Of a stretch of 64,000 nucleotides of DNA, positions 26,145-35,868 are shown piece after piece; position 1 is the first letter of the stretch, and the number at the start of each line of letters is the position of its first letter. Below the pieces are notes generated by a model. It did not search any database, was not told the origin of the DNA, and worked only from the letters and a program-made list of their open reading frames with translations. The stretch is from the NCBI GenBank assembly GCA_963710815.1, contig CAVQCA010000058.1, positions 1 to 64,000 of the forward strand, read 5' to 3'. Source of the DNA: CAVQCA01 sp963710815 (lineage in GTDB: Bacteria; Pseudomonadota; Gammaproteobacteria; UBA9214). Both the position numbers and the translations under genes were made by a program.

Positions 26145-29100
26145 TCACCGGGTGCCATTGTCGCGCCTGATGTGGATCTCGAGAGGGCGCGAGGTATCCA
26201 GGTGCAAATCCCGCTGCGGGAAGGCGATGACGATGCCTGCCGCGTTGAGCTTGCGGTTTATCGCCTGGTGTAATTCGCTCATCGTGGCCAGGCGATAATC
26301 AATGGAGTCGATGAAGCATCGCAGGCGTCAGGTTCAGAGTATTATCGCCAAAACCCTCGAAGGCAGTGAAGGGCAGGGGCTCCCTGAGCACGCGTGGATT
26401 TTCCCGCGCCGCCTCGGTAACGAGGGCCATTGCCTTGTCGACGTCACTGCCGTAGGCGATGCCGATGGGAATAAGGATGCGGGTCACCTGGTCGGAGAGC
26501 GACCAGTTGAGCAGCCGACCGGTGATGAACTCCTTGTTTGGCACCAGCAGTTCCTTGCGATCCCGGGTCTGGATTGTGGTCGCGCGAATCTGGATACGGG
26601 TGACGTGTCCGCTGGTATCTCCCACGCTGACGTAATCGCCGACACGGATGGGCCGCTCGAACAGGATAATGATGCCGCTGATAAAGTTGGCAACGATCTC
26701 CTGCAAGCCAAAACCGATACCAACGCCCAGTGCCGCGATGAGCCATTGAATCTGGGCCCAGCTGCCGCCGAACATATCCACGACCAGCATGATTCCCGTT
26801 CCCGCAATGAAATATCGCGACAGGGTGGTGGCGGTATAGCGGCCACCCGGCGTCATGTCGAGATGCTGCAGTAGCACGATCTCGAGGAAGGCCGGCAAGC
26901 GCTTTGTCGTGAGCACAGTGCCGATGGCGACGAGGATCGCGAGCAGCGCATCCGCCAGCGTGAGGGGAATCTGCTGTTCCTGCCCGTTTACTTTCACGGC
27001 GTGATTCCAGAGGGTGATCTTGTCGAGATAGGCAAACGCCGGCAGGACATCCGACCAGATGAGCCACACGCCGATGATCCCGGTAAGCACCAGGGCCATA
27101 TTGAGCAGCTTGCGACTCTCGTCACTCAGTGCGACCAGATCGACTGCCGGTTCTTCCACAGCCTCGGTAATTCCTTCACCGCCGGGAACGGCCGTCTCCC
27201 TTGCCTGCGCGGCGCTTTTTGCCGCTTCCCGCCGTTCGAGTGCCGCCCGGAAGGCCAGTCTGCGACGCGTCAGCAGCAACCAGCGCACCACCATCTGGTG
27301 GGTGATAACGAGCATCAGTAGCAGCCACATGGTCTTGATCAGACTGCCCGTCAGGATGCCGGCCGTGTAGTGGTAACCGGCCACCGCAAGGATTGCCAGG
27401 GCCACAGGAACGGCCACGCTCATTACCAGCCACAGGTGACGCAAACGGGTGAAGAGGCTGGCCGGCTTGCGCGACATGTACGGCTGCAGTGAGCCCGTTC
27501 GGGGCGAGAGCAGGCGATAAAAGAACAGGGCCAGGGTGGTTAATACCAGAACGAAGGCCAGCCGTTCGATTCCCGCACCCGTCTTCAGCGTGGCAAGGTT
27601 GAGTGTCAGCACCGCAAGAAAAATGGTGGGTATGAAGGTAATCGTCAAACGGTTGAGCTGGCGACGCAGCATCACCAGACTTTGTTCCGGCCAGCGGAAG
27701 TGGACCTCGGCGAGCCCCCCGGGAGTGCAGATTATGCGGAAGGTCTGCAGGTAATAGAGTGGGCCTGCCACCCAGAGCAAGGCAGTCGCCAGTCCCTTGG
27801 CGAATTCCGTGGTGTCGATGGCGTCTCCCAGCTGCCAGCCTGAAACGCCCAGCAGCAGGGGCCAAGGCAGGGCCAGCAACAGGGTAAGCAGCAGTGCCTG
27901 AAAGGAATAGAGATATTTGTCGGTACGGGATTTGCCGACATGCTGGCCGGTCGCCCGAAGGGCGCGGTAAAGTCCACGCGAGCGCAGCAGAATGATGCCT
28001 GCGAGTGCGACGGGAAGCATGAAGACGATGGGGGATTCCATTGCCCGCGAGCCGAGAATCATAACAGCGCCCATCCATTGGCCTGGCGATAGCAACCGCA
28101 TGATCTGACCCGGTATTTCGCGCAGGGTATTTACGTTGGGGGCCTCGGCGCTGCGTACCCAGAGCAGATTCTCGCTGATAAAGACGCTGTAGTCCTCTAC
28201 CGTATCGAGCAGCTGGCGCTGGGCGAACTCCAGATCTCCCAGGGCGCGCAGGTACGCGTGGTTAAGCGTGATTGCCTGATCGAGCAGTTCTTTCCTGCTG
28301 GCTGTCAGCCGCTCGAGTTCGCCGCGGATCCCCCGGGCTTGTTCCGGCGCGAGATCACTTGTCAGGGTATTGACATAGTCGCTGATGCTGCCCAGATTCT
28401 GGCGTTCCTCATCGTACTGAATCAGACGCAGTCCAGCCCGGGTGATCTGTTTCTCGTATTCACGGGCCAGTTTGCGAAACAGCTGTACATTCGGCAATTC
28501 GCGCTGCTGTTCATACAGTACCCGACCCAGCGCCTGACTCAGTCCCGCGAGCTCGACCTTCTGCCGGGTGCTGCGGAACTCGTCGTCCAGCTGCTCCGCC
28601 TGACTGGTTGCCCTGTCATCCTCGGCATTCGCCTGTTCGATGCTGGTCGCCAGGGAGCCGATATCCTCGCTCAGTTCGGCGTTCATCCGTGCCATTTTCC
28701 GGACCAGTGGATGTTTACCCATGGACTCGAGTTTCGTCTTCTCGGTGGCGGTCCGGGCCTGATGCGCTTCGGCCAGACGCCTGCCACTCAGCAGATTCTC
28801 GAGCACCCTTACCCGGGTGCGCATGCGTTTCAGGTTGTTTTTGGCGCTGTCTCTTTCGGCCTCAAGCAGTTCGAGACGCATGGGGGCGCTCAGCAATTCC
28901 TGGTCGAGCATCTTGGCTTCGGCGCTCAGGGCCATGCCTTCGCTTTGCAAGGACCATTGTCTGGCCTCGGTCAGCTGCGGGGATTCATTGCTGGCGGCCG
29001 CTTGCCTGATCTCGTCGGCAATCTGCTCCATGCGCTGCTTTACGTCTTCAAGACGTTGCCGTGCGAGATTTGGACGGTCCGCCTGCGCAAGCAGGCGATC

Positions 29101-29556
29101 CTGCAGGTCAGACAAGAGGGCATCAGCCGTGTCCAGATCGCTCTTGTCCTTCAGCAAGGCCTGTTCGATCTCGGTGAGCGGGCTGTTATCCGTTACGCCC
29201 ACGTCGGGATTCCCGCCCGACTGTTGCTGCTTTTCCAGTTCCACGCGTATTTTTCTGGCCTTACGCGGTGCGGATTCCCTGGATTCCCGAAATTCCCTGG
29301 TGGCAGTAGCGTAGGAACCGGCTTGTTCCAGATACGCCAGAGCGCTGCGATACAGCACAATCAGCTTTTCCCGTGCGGAGTCATTCAGGTCATTCGATGC
29401 CTTGATTTCCCTGATATTGGCCTGGAGGGTTTCCCGCGTGACGGTGTCGGGGAGCCGGAACGTCGCTGTGTTGCTGTTCGCCGCGTTAACTTGCGGGGGC
29501 GCAGCCAGCAGAACAAGCCAGACCATAAGCACTACCGGATGCAGCTGTAATTTCAT
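26145..29556 (-). CDS. mscK: MscK/KefA-type mechanosensitive channel, 3' frameshift
   Basis: The uninterrupted frame is 29556-26299 (1085 residues). It has a signal peptide, a long periplasmic coiled coil (about residues 30-480), many membrane helices, and an MscS domain with GVGIGFGLQEIVANFISGIIILFE and a beta domain. It ends abnormally after DNTLNL. One extra C near 26320-26330 would restore the expected LRCFIDSIDYRLATMSELHQ and a natural stop at 26145. The channel would relieve turgor under osmotic shock. Its ATG overlaps the stop of the PqiC-like gene, so it belongs to the lipid-transport operon, an unusual partner. Confidence 0.85.
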
Positions 29557-30164
29557 TTCAACTGTTGTTGACGGCTGGCCACCGCCCTGATCGCCGCGGC
29601 GATCTCACGGCTCAGGCCCGCCAGCGCGCGGCTTTGTGCAGCGACGATATCCCGGTATTCTTTTCCACCGGTCGTTTCGGTGATGGTTGTTTTTTTCGTT
29701 GCGACGGTTTCGTGAGCGCCTTCCCGGTGCAATTTCCAGTACGCGGACAGCACCACGTTCCCCTGCGCGTCGGCCTCGAATTGAGAGATATCGACCACCA
29801 CCTGGTAGTCGATGGTGAGCGAACGCGCCCAGGGAAAGACGGCGACCTTGTCGGTCGGGACCAGTACCGCCAGGTTCTCCGCCAGGACCCCGGTGATGAT
29901 GTCCCGTAGTCCCTCGGCCCAGCGATGCGTCTCGCTGTAGCTTATTTCGTAGGTCCCGCTGCGTACGGCGATCTGGGGACGGTCCAGGTACCTTGGCAGT
30001 TCGATCGGACCGACGCCGACAGCCGCGGCGTTGACCCGCTCCGGCGCGGCCGCATCGGCCGGCACCGGGCTCAGGATATAAAACCGCGAGGACGGAGCGG
30101 CGGCGCAACCGGCGAGCACCGCCAGCACAACGCCGACCAGGGGTAACGTGGAAAGTTGACGCAT
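29553..30164 (-). CDS. PqiC/YmbA-like ABC transport auxiliary lipoprotein
   Basis: The 203-residue lipoprotein (lipobox LAGC) has SRFYILSP near the mature N-terminus, VGVGPIELPRYLDRPQIAVR, and HRWAEGLRDIITGVLAENL. These define the DUF330/PqiC family of outer-membrane-linked partners of MCE transporters. It overlaps the MCE gene by one base (TGATG) and mscK by four. It should help hand lipids across the periplasm with the MCE protein. Confidence 0.9.
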   Translation of the reverse strand: MRQLSTLPLVGVVLAVLAGCAAAPSSRFYILSPVPADAAAPERVNAAAVGVGPIELPRYLDRPQIAVRSGTYEISYSETHRWAEGLRDIITGVLAENLAVLVPTDKVAVFPWARSLTIDYQVVVDISQFEADAQGNVVLSAYWKLHREGAHETVATKKTTITETTGGKEYRDIVAAQSRALAGLSREIAAAIRAVASRQQQLK

Positions 30165-31144
30165 CAGTTTCCTCCGGCAGTGCTTTTGCCCCTTATCAGG
30201 GATTGTGGCTGGCGCTCCAGGAAATCGGTGAGATCGCGCACCGAGCGAGCGGCGCTGGTGATCTCCGCAAGCGCATTGTCGACTGCATAAAGCAGTTTCT
30301 CGTCGCTGACCAGGTGCTGCGTTGATTGCAGCGTACCGCGTGCCTGCACCATGGCGCTGCGGACCTCCACCAGCGTGGCATGTATGTCCGAACTCAATGG
30401 TCCGACCTGCTGGCTGGCATTGTGCGCGAACGCCCCCAGGTCATTGAGCGCGGTATGCAGCGATGCGATCGCCTCCCGAAGGTCTCGGGACCTGAGAAGG
30501 CGGTTGAGGGAGTCCAGCGATTCGTTGAGGGACAGGATGGACTTGTGGAGTTCCGGGGAATTGACCAGTTTCTTGAGGCCTTCCGTTGTGGAAAGGATAT
30601 CGTTCATCACCTGATCAACCGGAAAATCCGCCAGTTTCCGGGTGATCTTCTCGATCGGAGTGGGTATCGTCGGGATCTCCGGGTATTTGGTGTCGCCGAT
30701 CAGTTCCACGGGCGTGCCGGGATAGAAATCCATCTGGATGAACAACTGACCGGTCAGCAGGCTCTGCAGTTGCAGCTGGGCGCGCAGACCGGCCTTGATC
30801 AATCCGGCGAGCTTCTCCCCCGTACCGCCAGCCATCTGTCTGACCACCTGATCGCTCCGGATGAAGTTTTCGGGGTTGATCTCGATGGTGACGGGTATCC
30901 TGATATCCGATTCGCCTTCTCCCATGACCAGCTGGATGTTGGTTACCGCACCGATATTGACGCCGCGGAAGTTGACCGGAGACCCGATACTCAGTCCCTT
31001 GACCGATCCCTTGAAATAGAGCACGAACTGCGGCTTTTTCACGAACAGTTCGCCGCTGCTGAAGAGCAGGACCGCCACAATGGCAAGCACGACGGCACCA
31101 ACGACGAAGGCGCCTATCAATGCGGGATTCGCGCGTTTGCTCAT
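30164..31144 (-). CDS. MCE-domain lipid-transport protein (MlaD/PqiB-like)
   Basis: The 326-residue product has one N-terminal membrane helix (about 9-29) and one MCE domain (about 38-120, with VKGLSIGSPVNFRGVNIGAV). A long predicted helical region follows, longer than in MlaD. A single MCE domain plus a helical extension resembles the Mce-type needle proteins that bridge the periplasm. It pairs with the upstream ATPase and permease and the downstream lipoprotein. The ATG overlaps the mlaF stop by four bases. Confidence 0.9.
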   Translation of the reverse strand: MSKRANPALIGAFVVGAVVLAIVAVLLFSSGELFVKKPQFVLYFKGSVKGLSIGSPVNFRGVNIGAVTNIQLVMGEGESDIRIPVTIEINPENFIRSDQVVRQMAGGTGEKLAGLIKAGLRAQLQLQSLLTGQLFIQMDFYPGTPVELIGDTKYPEIPTIPTPIEKITRKLADFPVDQVMNDILSTTEGLKKLVNSPELHKSILSLNESLDSLNRLLRSRDLREAIASLHTALNDLGAFAHNASQQVGPLSSDIHATLVEVRSAMVQARGTLQSTQHLVSDEKLLYAVDNALAEITSAARSVRDLTDFLERQPQSLIRGKSTAGGN

Positions 31145-31911
31145 GTCTCACCCCGGTTGAGGAAGCTGTGTACCCTGGGATCGGTGCATTCCGTCCGCAG
31201 TATATTCGGATCGCCGCCGGCGATCATGGTCCTGGAATCGGGATCGAGAAAGACCGAATTGTTGCCTATGGTGAAGATACTGGCGAGTTCATGGGTCACC
31301 ACGACGATCGTCGCGCCCAGACTTTCACGCAGTTCCAGGATCAGGTCATCGAGTCGACGGGAACTGATGGGATCGAGTCCCGCCGAGGGCTCGTCAAAGA
31401 ACAGGATGGCGGGGTCCAGCGCCATGGCCCGCGCCAGCGCGGCCCGTTTCTGCATGCCGCCGCTGATTTCGGAGGGGTAGAATTCCTCAAAACCGGCAAG
31501 CCCGACCAGCGCAAGCTTGAGCGAAACGATCTCCTTGATCTCGGCGGGGCTCAGCCCGGTGAATTCGCCCAGCGGCAGTGCGACGTTTTCCGCCAGTGTC
31601 AGAGAGCTCCACAGGGCGCCGCCCTGAAACAGCATGCCGAAGCTGCGCTTGAGAGATTCCTGTTGTTCCGGCCCGGACTCCCAGAAGCTGAGCCCGTCGA
31701 AATACACCTGCCCCTTTGCCGGCGGTTTGAGTCCGATGAGGTGGCGCAGCAGGGTGCTTTTGCCGCATCCGCTTCCGCCCATGATGATGAAGATATCGCC
31801 ACGGCGCACCGTGAAATCAAGGTCATGCTGGATAATGAAGTCGCCGTAGGCCATGGTGAGATCACGCACCGTGATGTGCGCTTCGGCTTGTGGCCTGGTA
31901 TCGGGTTCCAA
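31141..31911 (-). CDS. mlaF: MlaF-type ABC transporter ATPase
   Basis: The ATPase has Walker A GGSGCGKST (residues 45-53), the ABC signature SGGMQKRAALARA, Walker B ILFFDEPSAGLDP and the switch VTHE. The start is a TTG at 31911 one base after the mlaE stop. No ATG or GTG in frame would include the first beta strand (ITVRDLTMAYGD). It energises phospholipid movement through MlaE. A TTG start after a one-base gap suggests coupling with mlaE. Confidence 0.92.
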   Translation of the reverse strand: MEPDTRPQAEAHITVRDLTMAYGDFIIQHDLDFTVRRGDIFIIMGGSGCGKSTLLRHLIGLKPPAKGQVYFDGLSFWESGPEQQESLKRSFGMLFQGGALWSSLTLAENVALPLGEFTGLSPAEIKEIVSLKLALVGLAGFEEFYPSEISGGMQKRAALARAMALDPAILFFDEPSAGLDPISSRRLDDLILELRESLGATIVVVTHELASIFTIGNNSVFLDPDSRTMIAGGDPNILRTECTDPRVHSFLNRGET

Positions 31912-31912
31912 C

Positions 31913-33067
31913 TCAGACGCCCAGCTGCTGGTAAATGATCGTGAGCACGGATGCCGCCACGACGATGAACAGGATGCTGGTGACCACGGCGGAGGTTGCG
32001 GCCTCTCCGACGGCCTGCGCACTGCGCCCGCATTGCATACCGCGCAGGCAACCGGCGATGGCGATCAGGATGCCATAGGTTGTGCCCTTGCTGATGCCCA
32101 CGGCAAACTGGGTCAGATTGAGTGAATGTACGGTCTGATGGTAATACTCGAATGCGCCGATATTGAACGACGTATTCGCCACGAACAGTCCCGCCAGCAT
32201 GCCCACCAGGTCCGAATACAGGGTCAGCAGCGGCATGACGAATATCAGCGCGAGCATGCGCGGCATGACGAGGAAGTCCAGGGGTGATATGCCCAGTGTG
32301 CGGAAGGCGTCGATTTCCTCGTTCACCTGCATCGTGCCCAGTTGCGCGGCGAACGACGCGCCGGTCCGGCCGGCCATGATGATGCCGGTCATCAGGGCGC
32401 CCATCTCGCGAACCATGCCGATACCGACGAGATTGGCGATATAGATCTGGGCGCCGAATTGCGCCAGCTGCACGGCGCCCATGTAGGCGACGATAAGACC
32501 GACCAGGAAGCTGATCAGGGAAACGATAGGCAGCGCCTGCGGCCCCACGTCCTGGATGATCAGCAGCAGGTCCGTACGGCGAAATTGCGCCTTGCCGCGC
32601 AACAGTCGTCCAAAGGAAAGGGTGACCTCGCCGATGAAGCGCACCATCTCAGGCGCCCCGTGCAGGTATTTGAGGGTGATGTTGCCGATCTGCGCGAGAA
32701 CGGAGGCCTTATCCTCTCGGCGACCCGCGTCGACCTTGGGAGGAACCGCCGCGGCCAGTTCGAGCAGGCGGCGCACACCGTCGGGGAGGCCGTCCAGTTC
32801 GGGCGCCATGCCCTGGCTTACCGCTTGCGCGATGATGCGCCTGAGGAAGGCCAGCAGTGAGCTGTCCCACTGGTTGATGCCGCTGCCGTCGAAGTGCAGG
32901 TGACGAAGTTCGGTATTGCCGGTGATGCGCCGGCTGAATTCGTCGACAGGAGGAATCCCGCTCTTGAGCGTCCAGGCGCCGGCCAGCCGTATCAGCAGGC
33001 AGTCGGCCGCCGGCTGACTGAACTCTACGCTCGCTTGCCGCAGGACCGTGTCGGCTGGGTTTGTCAT
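31913..33067 (-). CDS. mlaE: MlaE-type permease with N-terminal STAS domain
   Basis: The 384-residue protein fuses a STAS-like domain (about residues 15-105, with LRHLHFDGSGINQWDSSLLAFL) to a MlaE permease. The permease shows VSLISFLVGLIVAYMGAVQL, ANLVGIGMVREMGALMTGIIMAGRTGASFAAQLGTM and EEIDAFRTLGISP. In E. coli the STAS protein is the separate MlaB, so this is a MlaB-MlaE fusion, which is common in some proteobacteria. It is the first gene of the five-gene leftward operon. Confidence 0.93.
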   Translation of the reverse strand: MTNPADTVLRQASVEFSQPAADCLLIRLAGAWTLKSGIPPVDEFSRRITGNTELRHLHFDGSGINQWDSSLLAFLRRIIAQAVSQGMAPELDGLPDGVRRLLELAAAVPPKVDAGRREDKASVLAQIGNITLKYLHGAPEMVRFIGEVTLSFGRLLRGKAQFRRTDLLLIIQDVGPQALPIVSLISFLVGLIVAYMGAVQLAQFGAQIYIANLVGIGMVREMGALMTGIIMAGRTGASFAAQLGTMQVNEEIDAFRTLGISPLDFLVMPRMLALIFVMPLLTLYSDLVGMLAGLFVANTSFNIGAFEYYHQTVHSLNLTQFAVGISKGTTYGILIAIAGCLRGMQCGRSAQAVGEAATSAVVTSILFIVVAASVLTIIYQQLGV

Positions 33068-33185
33068 CAGTGGTTCTTCTTATGAATTCCCTGGAATCAA
33101 TTCAATGACATCCCGCAATATGGTTGCACTTCCCTGTCGCCACTGCAATACGGTGGTGTCTGACCGCGGTCTGTATCGCCCCGGC

Positions 33186-35003
33186 TTACCTGATATCCAT
33201 TATCCCCGGCAGCGGCAGGGTGACGCCCACCGAACGTGTGGCGCACACGATGGTAAGATCGTCCGCCAGCGGCTGGTTGAGAAGTTCATCGAGCTTTGCC
33301 GCCAGCGCCGTAACCAGCGTTTCGCGCTGGTAACTCCTGAGGCACCTGGAGACCAGATCGATCAAGCCGTTTTCTCCCAGACGTTCTCCCCGCAGGGTCT
33401 TGCCTTCGGTGACAGCATCGCTGTAGAGCAGCAGCGAGGTGCCCGGCGGAAACGGCATTTCGCGGTTTTCATAAGCGGAATCATCGAACATGCCCAGCGG
33501 AAAACCCGCCCCGCTGCCGATCAGGGGATTGTCGGTGTCCGGCGGGAATACCAGCGGGCTGGGGGTGGCCGCACCGGTATAGACGAGTTGGTCCTTCGAC
33601 TGGTCGATGACGCCGTAGAACATGGTAGCGTACTGTCCCGCCGGCAGCAGCGGCGATAAGCGTGCATTGATGCCTTGCAGGTAGGCAGCGGGATTGTGTT
33701 CCAGGTATTTTTCGCTTTCCAGCAGGGCGTGCAGCCTGAAGGTGTTCAGGGCCGCATTGATGCCATGGCCCGAGAAATCCACCATCATAATGGCGACGCG
33801 CTGCTGGTCGATGTTTTTCACCCCCCAGAAATCGCCCCCAAGTTCGGAGCTGGGCTTGAAACGGGAGTCTATGTGCAGGCCATGCAGGTCGGAGATGGCG
33901 CGCAGCATGTTCATGTCCGGCAGCAGTACCGTCTGGGTTTCACGGGCAATGTTGAGTTCGCTGGCGATACGCTTGCTGTAAGCCTCGAGATCATCGGTCA
34001 GTTGCCTGAGGGCGTTGCGCTGGGTGATCAGCCGCGCCTCGCTCGCCTGCAGCGCGAGCTTCTGTTTATGCACCTGCCGGATCCACAATCCGGCAAGTAT
34101 CAGCAGCACGCCCAGGGTGCCGCCGACCTTCCAGAGCAGCGAATAATCGGTGACTGGATCGTACGCGACGGTGAGCCAGCGCTGCTGGATAGCCGTGTGT
34201 TCCGGGGGCGTGATCGTGTCCAGCACCCGGTCGATGATGGCCGCCAATGGCTGCCAGTCCTTGCGGATGCCGAAGCGGATTTCCACCGCCGGAACCCTGG
34301 CCGGGGCCGCGACCTTGAGGTTTGCCAGCCCCTGCTTCTGGATGAAATAGAAGCCCACTGCGAGGGTTTCCACGAAGGCGTCGGCCTCGCCCAGGGATAC
34401 CGCCTGCAGGGCTTCGAGCGGGGTGTCGAACAGGACGGCCTTGAACCCGGGGTATTCCCGGGTCAGGAAATCAGTGACCGCGTAGTCTTTGACCATTGCC
34501 ACCTTTTTCCCCAGCAGGCCATTCAGGCCGTTGAGGTAGGGGTAGTCGGAGCGGGTGAAAATAACTGACGGGATATTCGTGAACGGTTTGCTGAACGCCA
34601 TGTAGCTGTCACGTTTCGGCGTCTCCAGCAGGCAGGTGATCACATCGAGATCACGCGTCCTGAGCCGGTCCAGGACTTCCTTCCAGCTCAGGCCGGGGAC
34701 GACCTCGAACGTGAGATGCAGCCGTTGCGCGACCAGATTGGCGTAGTCCTGGCACATGCCCGCATAGACGCCCTGGCTGTCAAGGAATTCAAACGGCGGC
34801 CAGGAGCCGTCGGCGCCCCGGCGCAGCACGCTGGGATGCGATAACAGCCACCGGCTGTCCTGTGCATTCAGATGGAAGTCCTCCCCGGCATGAGAGACCG
34901 GTATCGTGCAGGTGAGCAGCAGGAGCAGGAAGCGCGGCAACCGGGCCAGGGGTTGCCGTGCAGGAATTTCGCCCACTGACGGGGCGCTTTTTGTGGAATA
35001 CAT
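33186..35003 (-). CDS. SBP_bac_3 sensor with SpoIIE-type phosphatase output
   Basis: The 605-residue protein has a signal peptide, a periplasmic solute-binding domain of the SBP_bac_3 type (about 45-270: GSWPPFEFLDSQGVYAGMCQDYANLVA), one membrane helix (about 290-308) and a short coiled coil. A PP2C-like SpoIIE/RsbU domain (about 370-590) carries SSELGGDFWG, VDFSGHGINAALNTF and LLYSDAVTEG. It should dephosphorylate a protein, such as an anti-sigma-antagonist, in response to a periplasmic ligand. No partner kinase or STAS antagonist is adjacent, except the STAS domain fused to MlaE next door. The ATG at 35001-35003 puts the signal at the N-terminus. Confidence 0.88.
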   Translation of the reverse strand: MYSTKSAPSVGEIPARQPLARLPRFLLLLLTCTIPVSHAGEDFHLNAQDSRWLLSHPSVLRRGADGSWPPFEFLDSQGVYAGMCQDYANLVAQRLHLTFEVVPGLSWKEVLDRLRTRDLDVITCLLETPKRDSYMAFSKPFTNIPSVIFTRSDYPYLNGLNGLLGKKVAMVKDYAVTDFLTREYPGFKAVLFDTPLEALQAVSLGEADAFVETLAVGFYFIQKQGLANLKVAAPARVPAVEIRFGIRKDWQPLAAIIDRVLDTITPPEHTAIQQRWLTVAYDPVTDYSLLWKVGGTLGVLLILAGLWIRQVHKQKLALQASEARLITQRNALRQLTDDLEAYSKRIASELNIARETQTVLLPDMNMLRAISDLHGLHIDSRFKPSSELGGDFWGVKNIDQQRVAIMMVDFSGHGINAALNTFRLHALLESEKYLEHNPAAYLQGINARLSPLLPAGQYATMFYGVIDQSKDQLVYTGAATPSPLVFPPDTDNPLIGSGAGFPLGMFDDSAYENREMPFPPGTSLLLYSDAVTEGKTLRGERLGENGLIDLVSRCLRSYQRETLVTALAAKLDELLNQPLADDLTIVCATRSVGVTLPLPGIMDIR

Positions 35004-35300
35004 GATCGATATGGATGGCTGGTGGTGCTTGGTTTCGTTCCCGCTGTGACTCCACCTTATTACCGTGCCTGGATAGAATACAATCTCACCTCGGCGGATG
35101 GCCATCATTACATGGGGCGTGCGCCGGCGTATCGGGTTCGGGGTACGGGCGGCCTGTATGCCCGCCCGGCAGCCGCCGCCCGGTGTGGCTCTTTACGCGA
35201 AGGGTGATGAAGTGACAGCGCAGCGCATGAGCGCCGGAAACGGTAGGCAGATCACCCGCCGGGGGAGATAATGGCCGCGCTTTCCTGAATTTTCAGAATA

Positions 35301-35721
35301 AATGAAGAAATGAATAGCACTAAGTTAAGCCTAATCGCACCCCTATGGCCACGGAATCACACGGAAAAACACGGAATATAGGCTCTTCTTTCCGTGTCTT
35401 CCGTGGCTATTTATCGGGCTTGGGCCTTAGGGCCTGTTAACACTTGTATGATCGCCGCGTTGCTGCCTGAAATCAGGCCAGGCAAGGCGCGAGGAGAGAA
35501 GTTTGGTTGTTCCAAATGAACGACGAGCAACGCGGCATGGCCTGATTTCAGGCGCAACCCGAAGGGACGGGGCCATTTTCCCGCAATCCGGCGTTAGCGC
35601 TCATTTGTGTAGACTGACTACACGGCACTCGCGCTGCCTTGTCTTGCGAAAAAATGACCTCCGTCGCGACGACCATACAAGTGTTAACAGGCCCTAACTA
35701 AATGCCATTCAATGAAGAAAT
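35301..35721. mobile_element. Palindromic mobile repeat with 11-bp target duplication (copy 1)
   Basis: An element from 35312 (gaatagcac...) to 35710 (...tgccattc) has inverted ends of about 19 bp. It is flanked by a perfect 11-bp direct repeat aatgaagaaat at 35301-35311 and 35711-35721. Its centre is a long imperfect palindrome built from ccacggaatcacacgg (35346-35405). A second element (35430-35694) is inserted in its right arm. It has no open frame of interest. Sister copies lie at 39147-39498 and 57192-57333. Confidence 0.85.
35430..35694. mobile_element. 265-bp TA-flanked non-autonomous element, nested
   Basis: Perfect 21-bp terminal inverted repeats (gggcctgttaacacttgtatg at 35430-35450 and its complement at 35674-35694) enclose a second long internal palindrome around gcctgaaatcaggcc and ggcctgatttcaggc. 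TA lies at both junctions (35428-35429 and 35695-35696). Removing the element and one TA rebuilds the right arm of the surrounding repeat, as judged against the copy at 57192. This is the pattern of an IS630/Tc1-type non-autonomous element. Confidence 0.88.
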
Positions 35722-35797
35722 ATGCCTGTATAACGAAGCATTGCGCACTGAATACCATGTGATTCCGGAGTTCACCGGCAGTGAATCCAGGAAACGG

Positions 35798-35828
35798 ACC
35801 CCCTTTCTCTTCGGGAAAGGGGGTTTTT
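35798..35828 (+). terminator. Strong intrinsic terminator upstream of the AsmA gene
   Basis: A stem of nine to ten pairs (acccccttt at 35798-35806 with aaagggggt at 35816-35824), loop ctcttcggg, runs into ttttt at 35824-35828. This is a classical Rho-independent terminator on the plus strand. No plus-strand protein gene precedes it for more than 700 bases. It must end either an unrecognised short RNA from 35697-35797 or the leader of the AsmA gene, whose ATG is 40 bases on. Confidence 0.8.
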
Positions 35829-35868
35829 GCAACGCTGGAGTAAAAATGACAACAACCAGGGACCGTCC

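Noticed and set aside
28258..29550. Plus-strand frame of 430 codons opposite mscK
   Set aside because: It is antisense to the periplasmic coiled-coil part of the mechanosensitive channel and has no domain or ribosome site.
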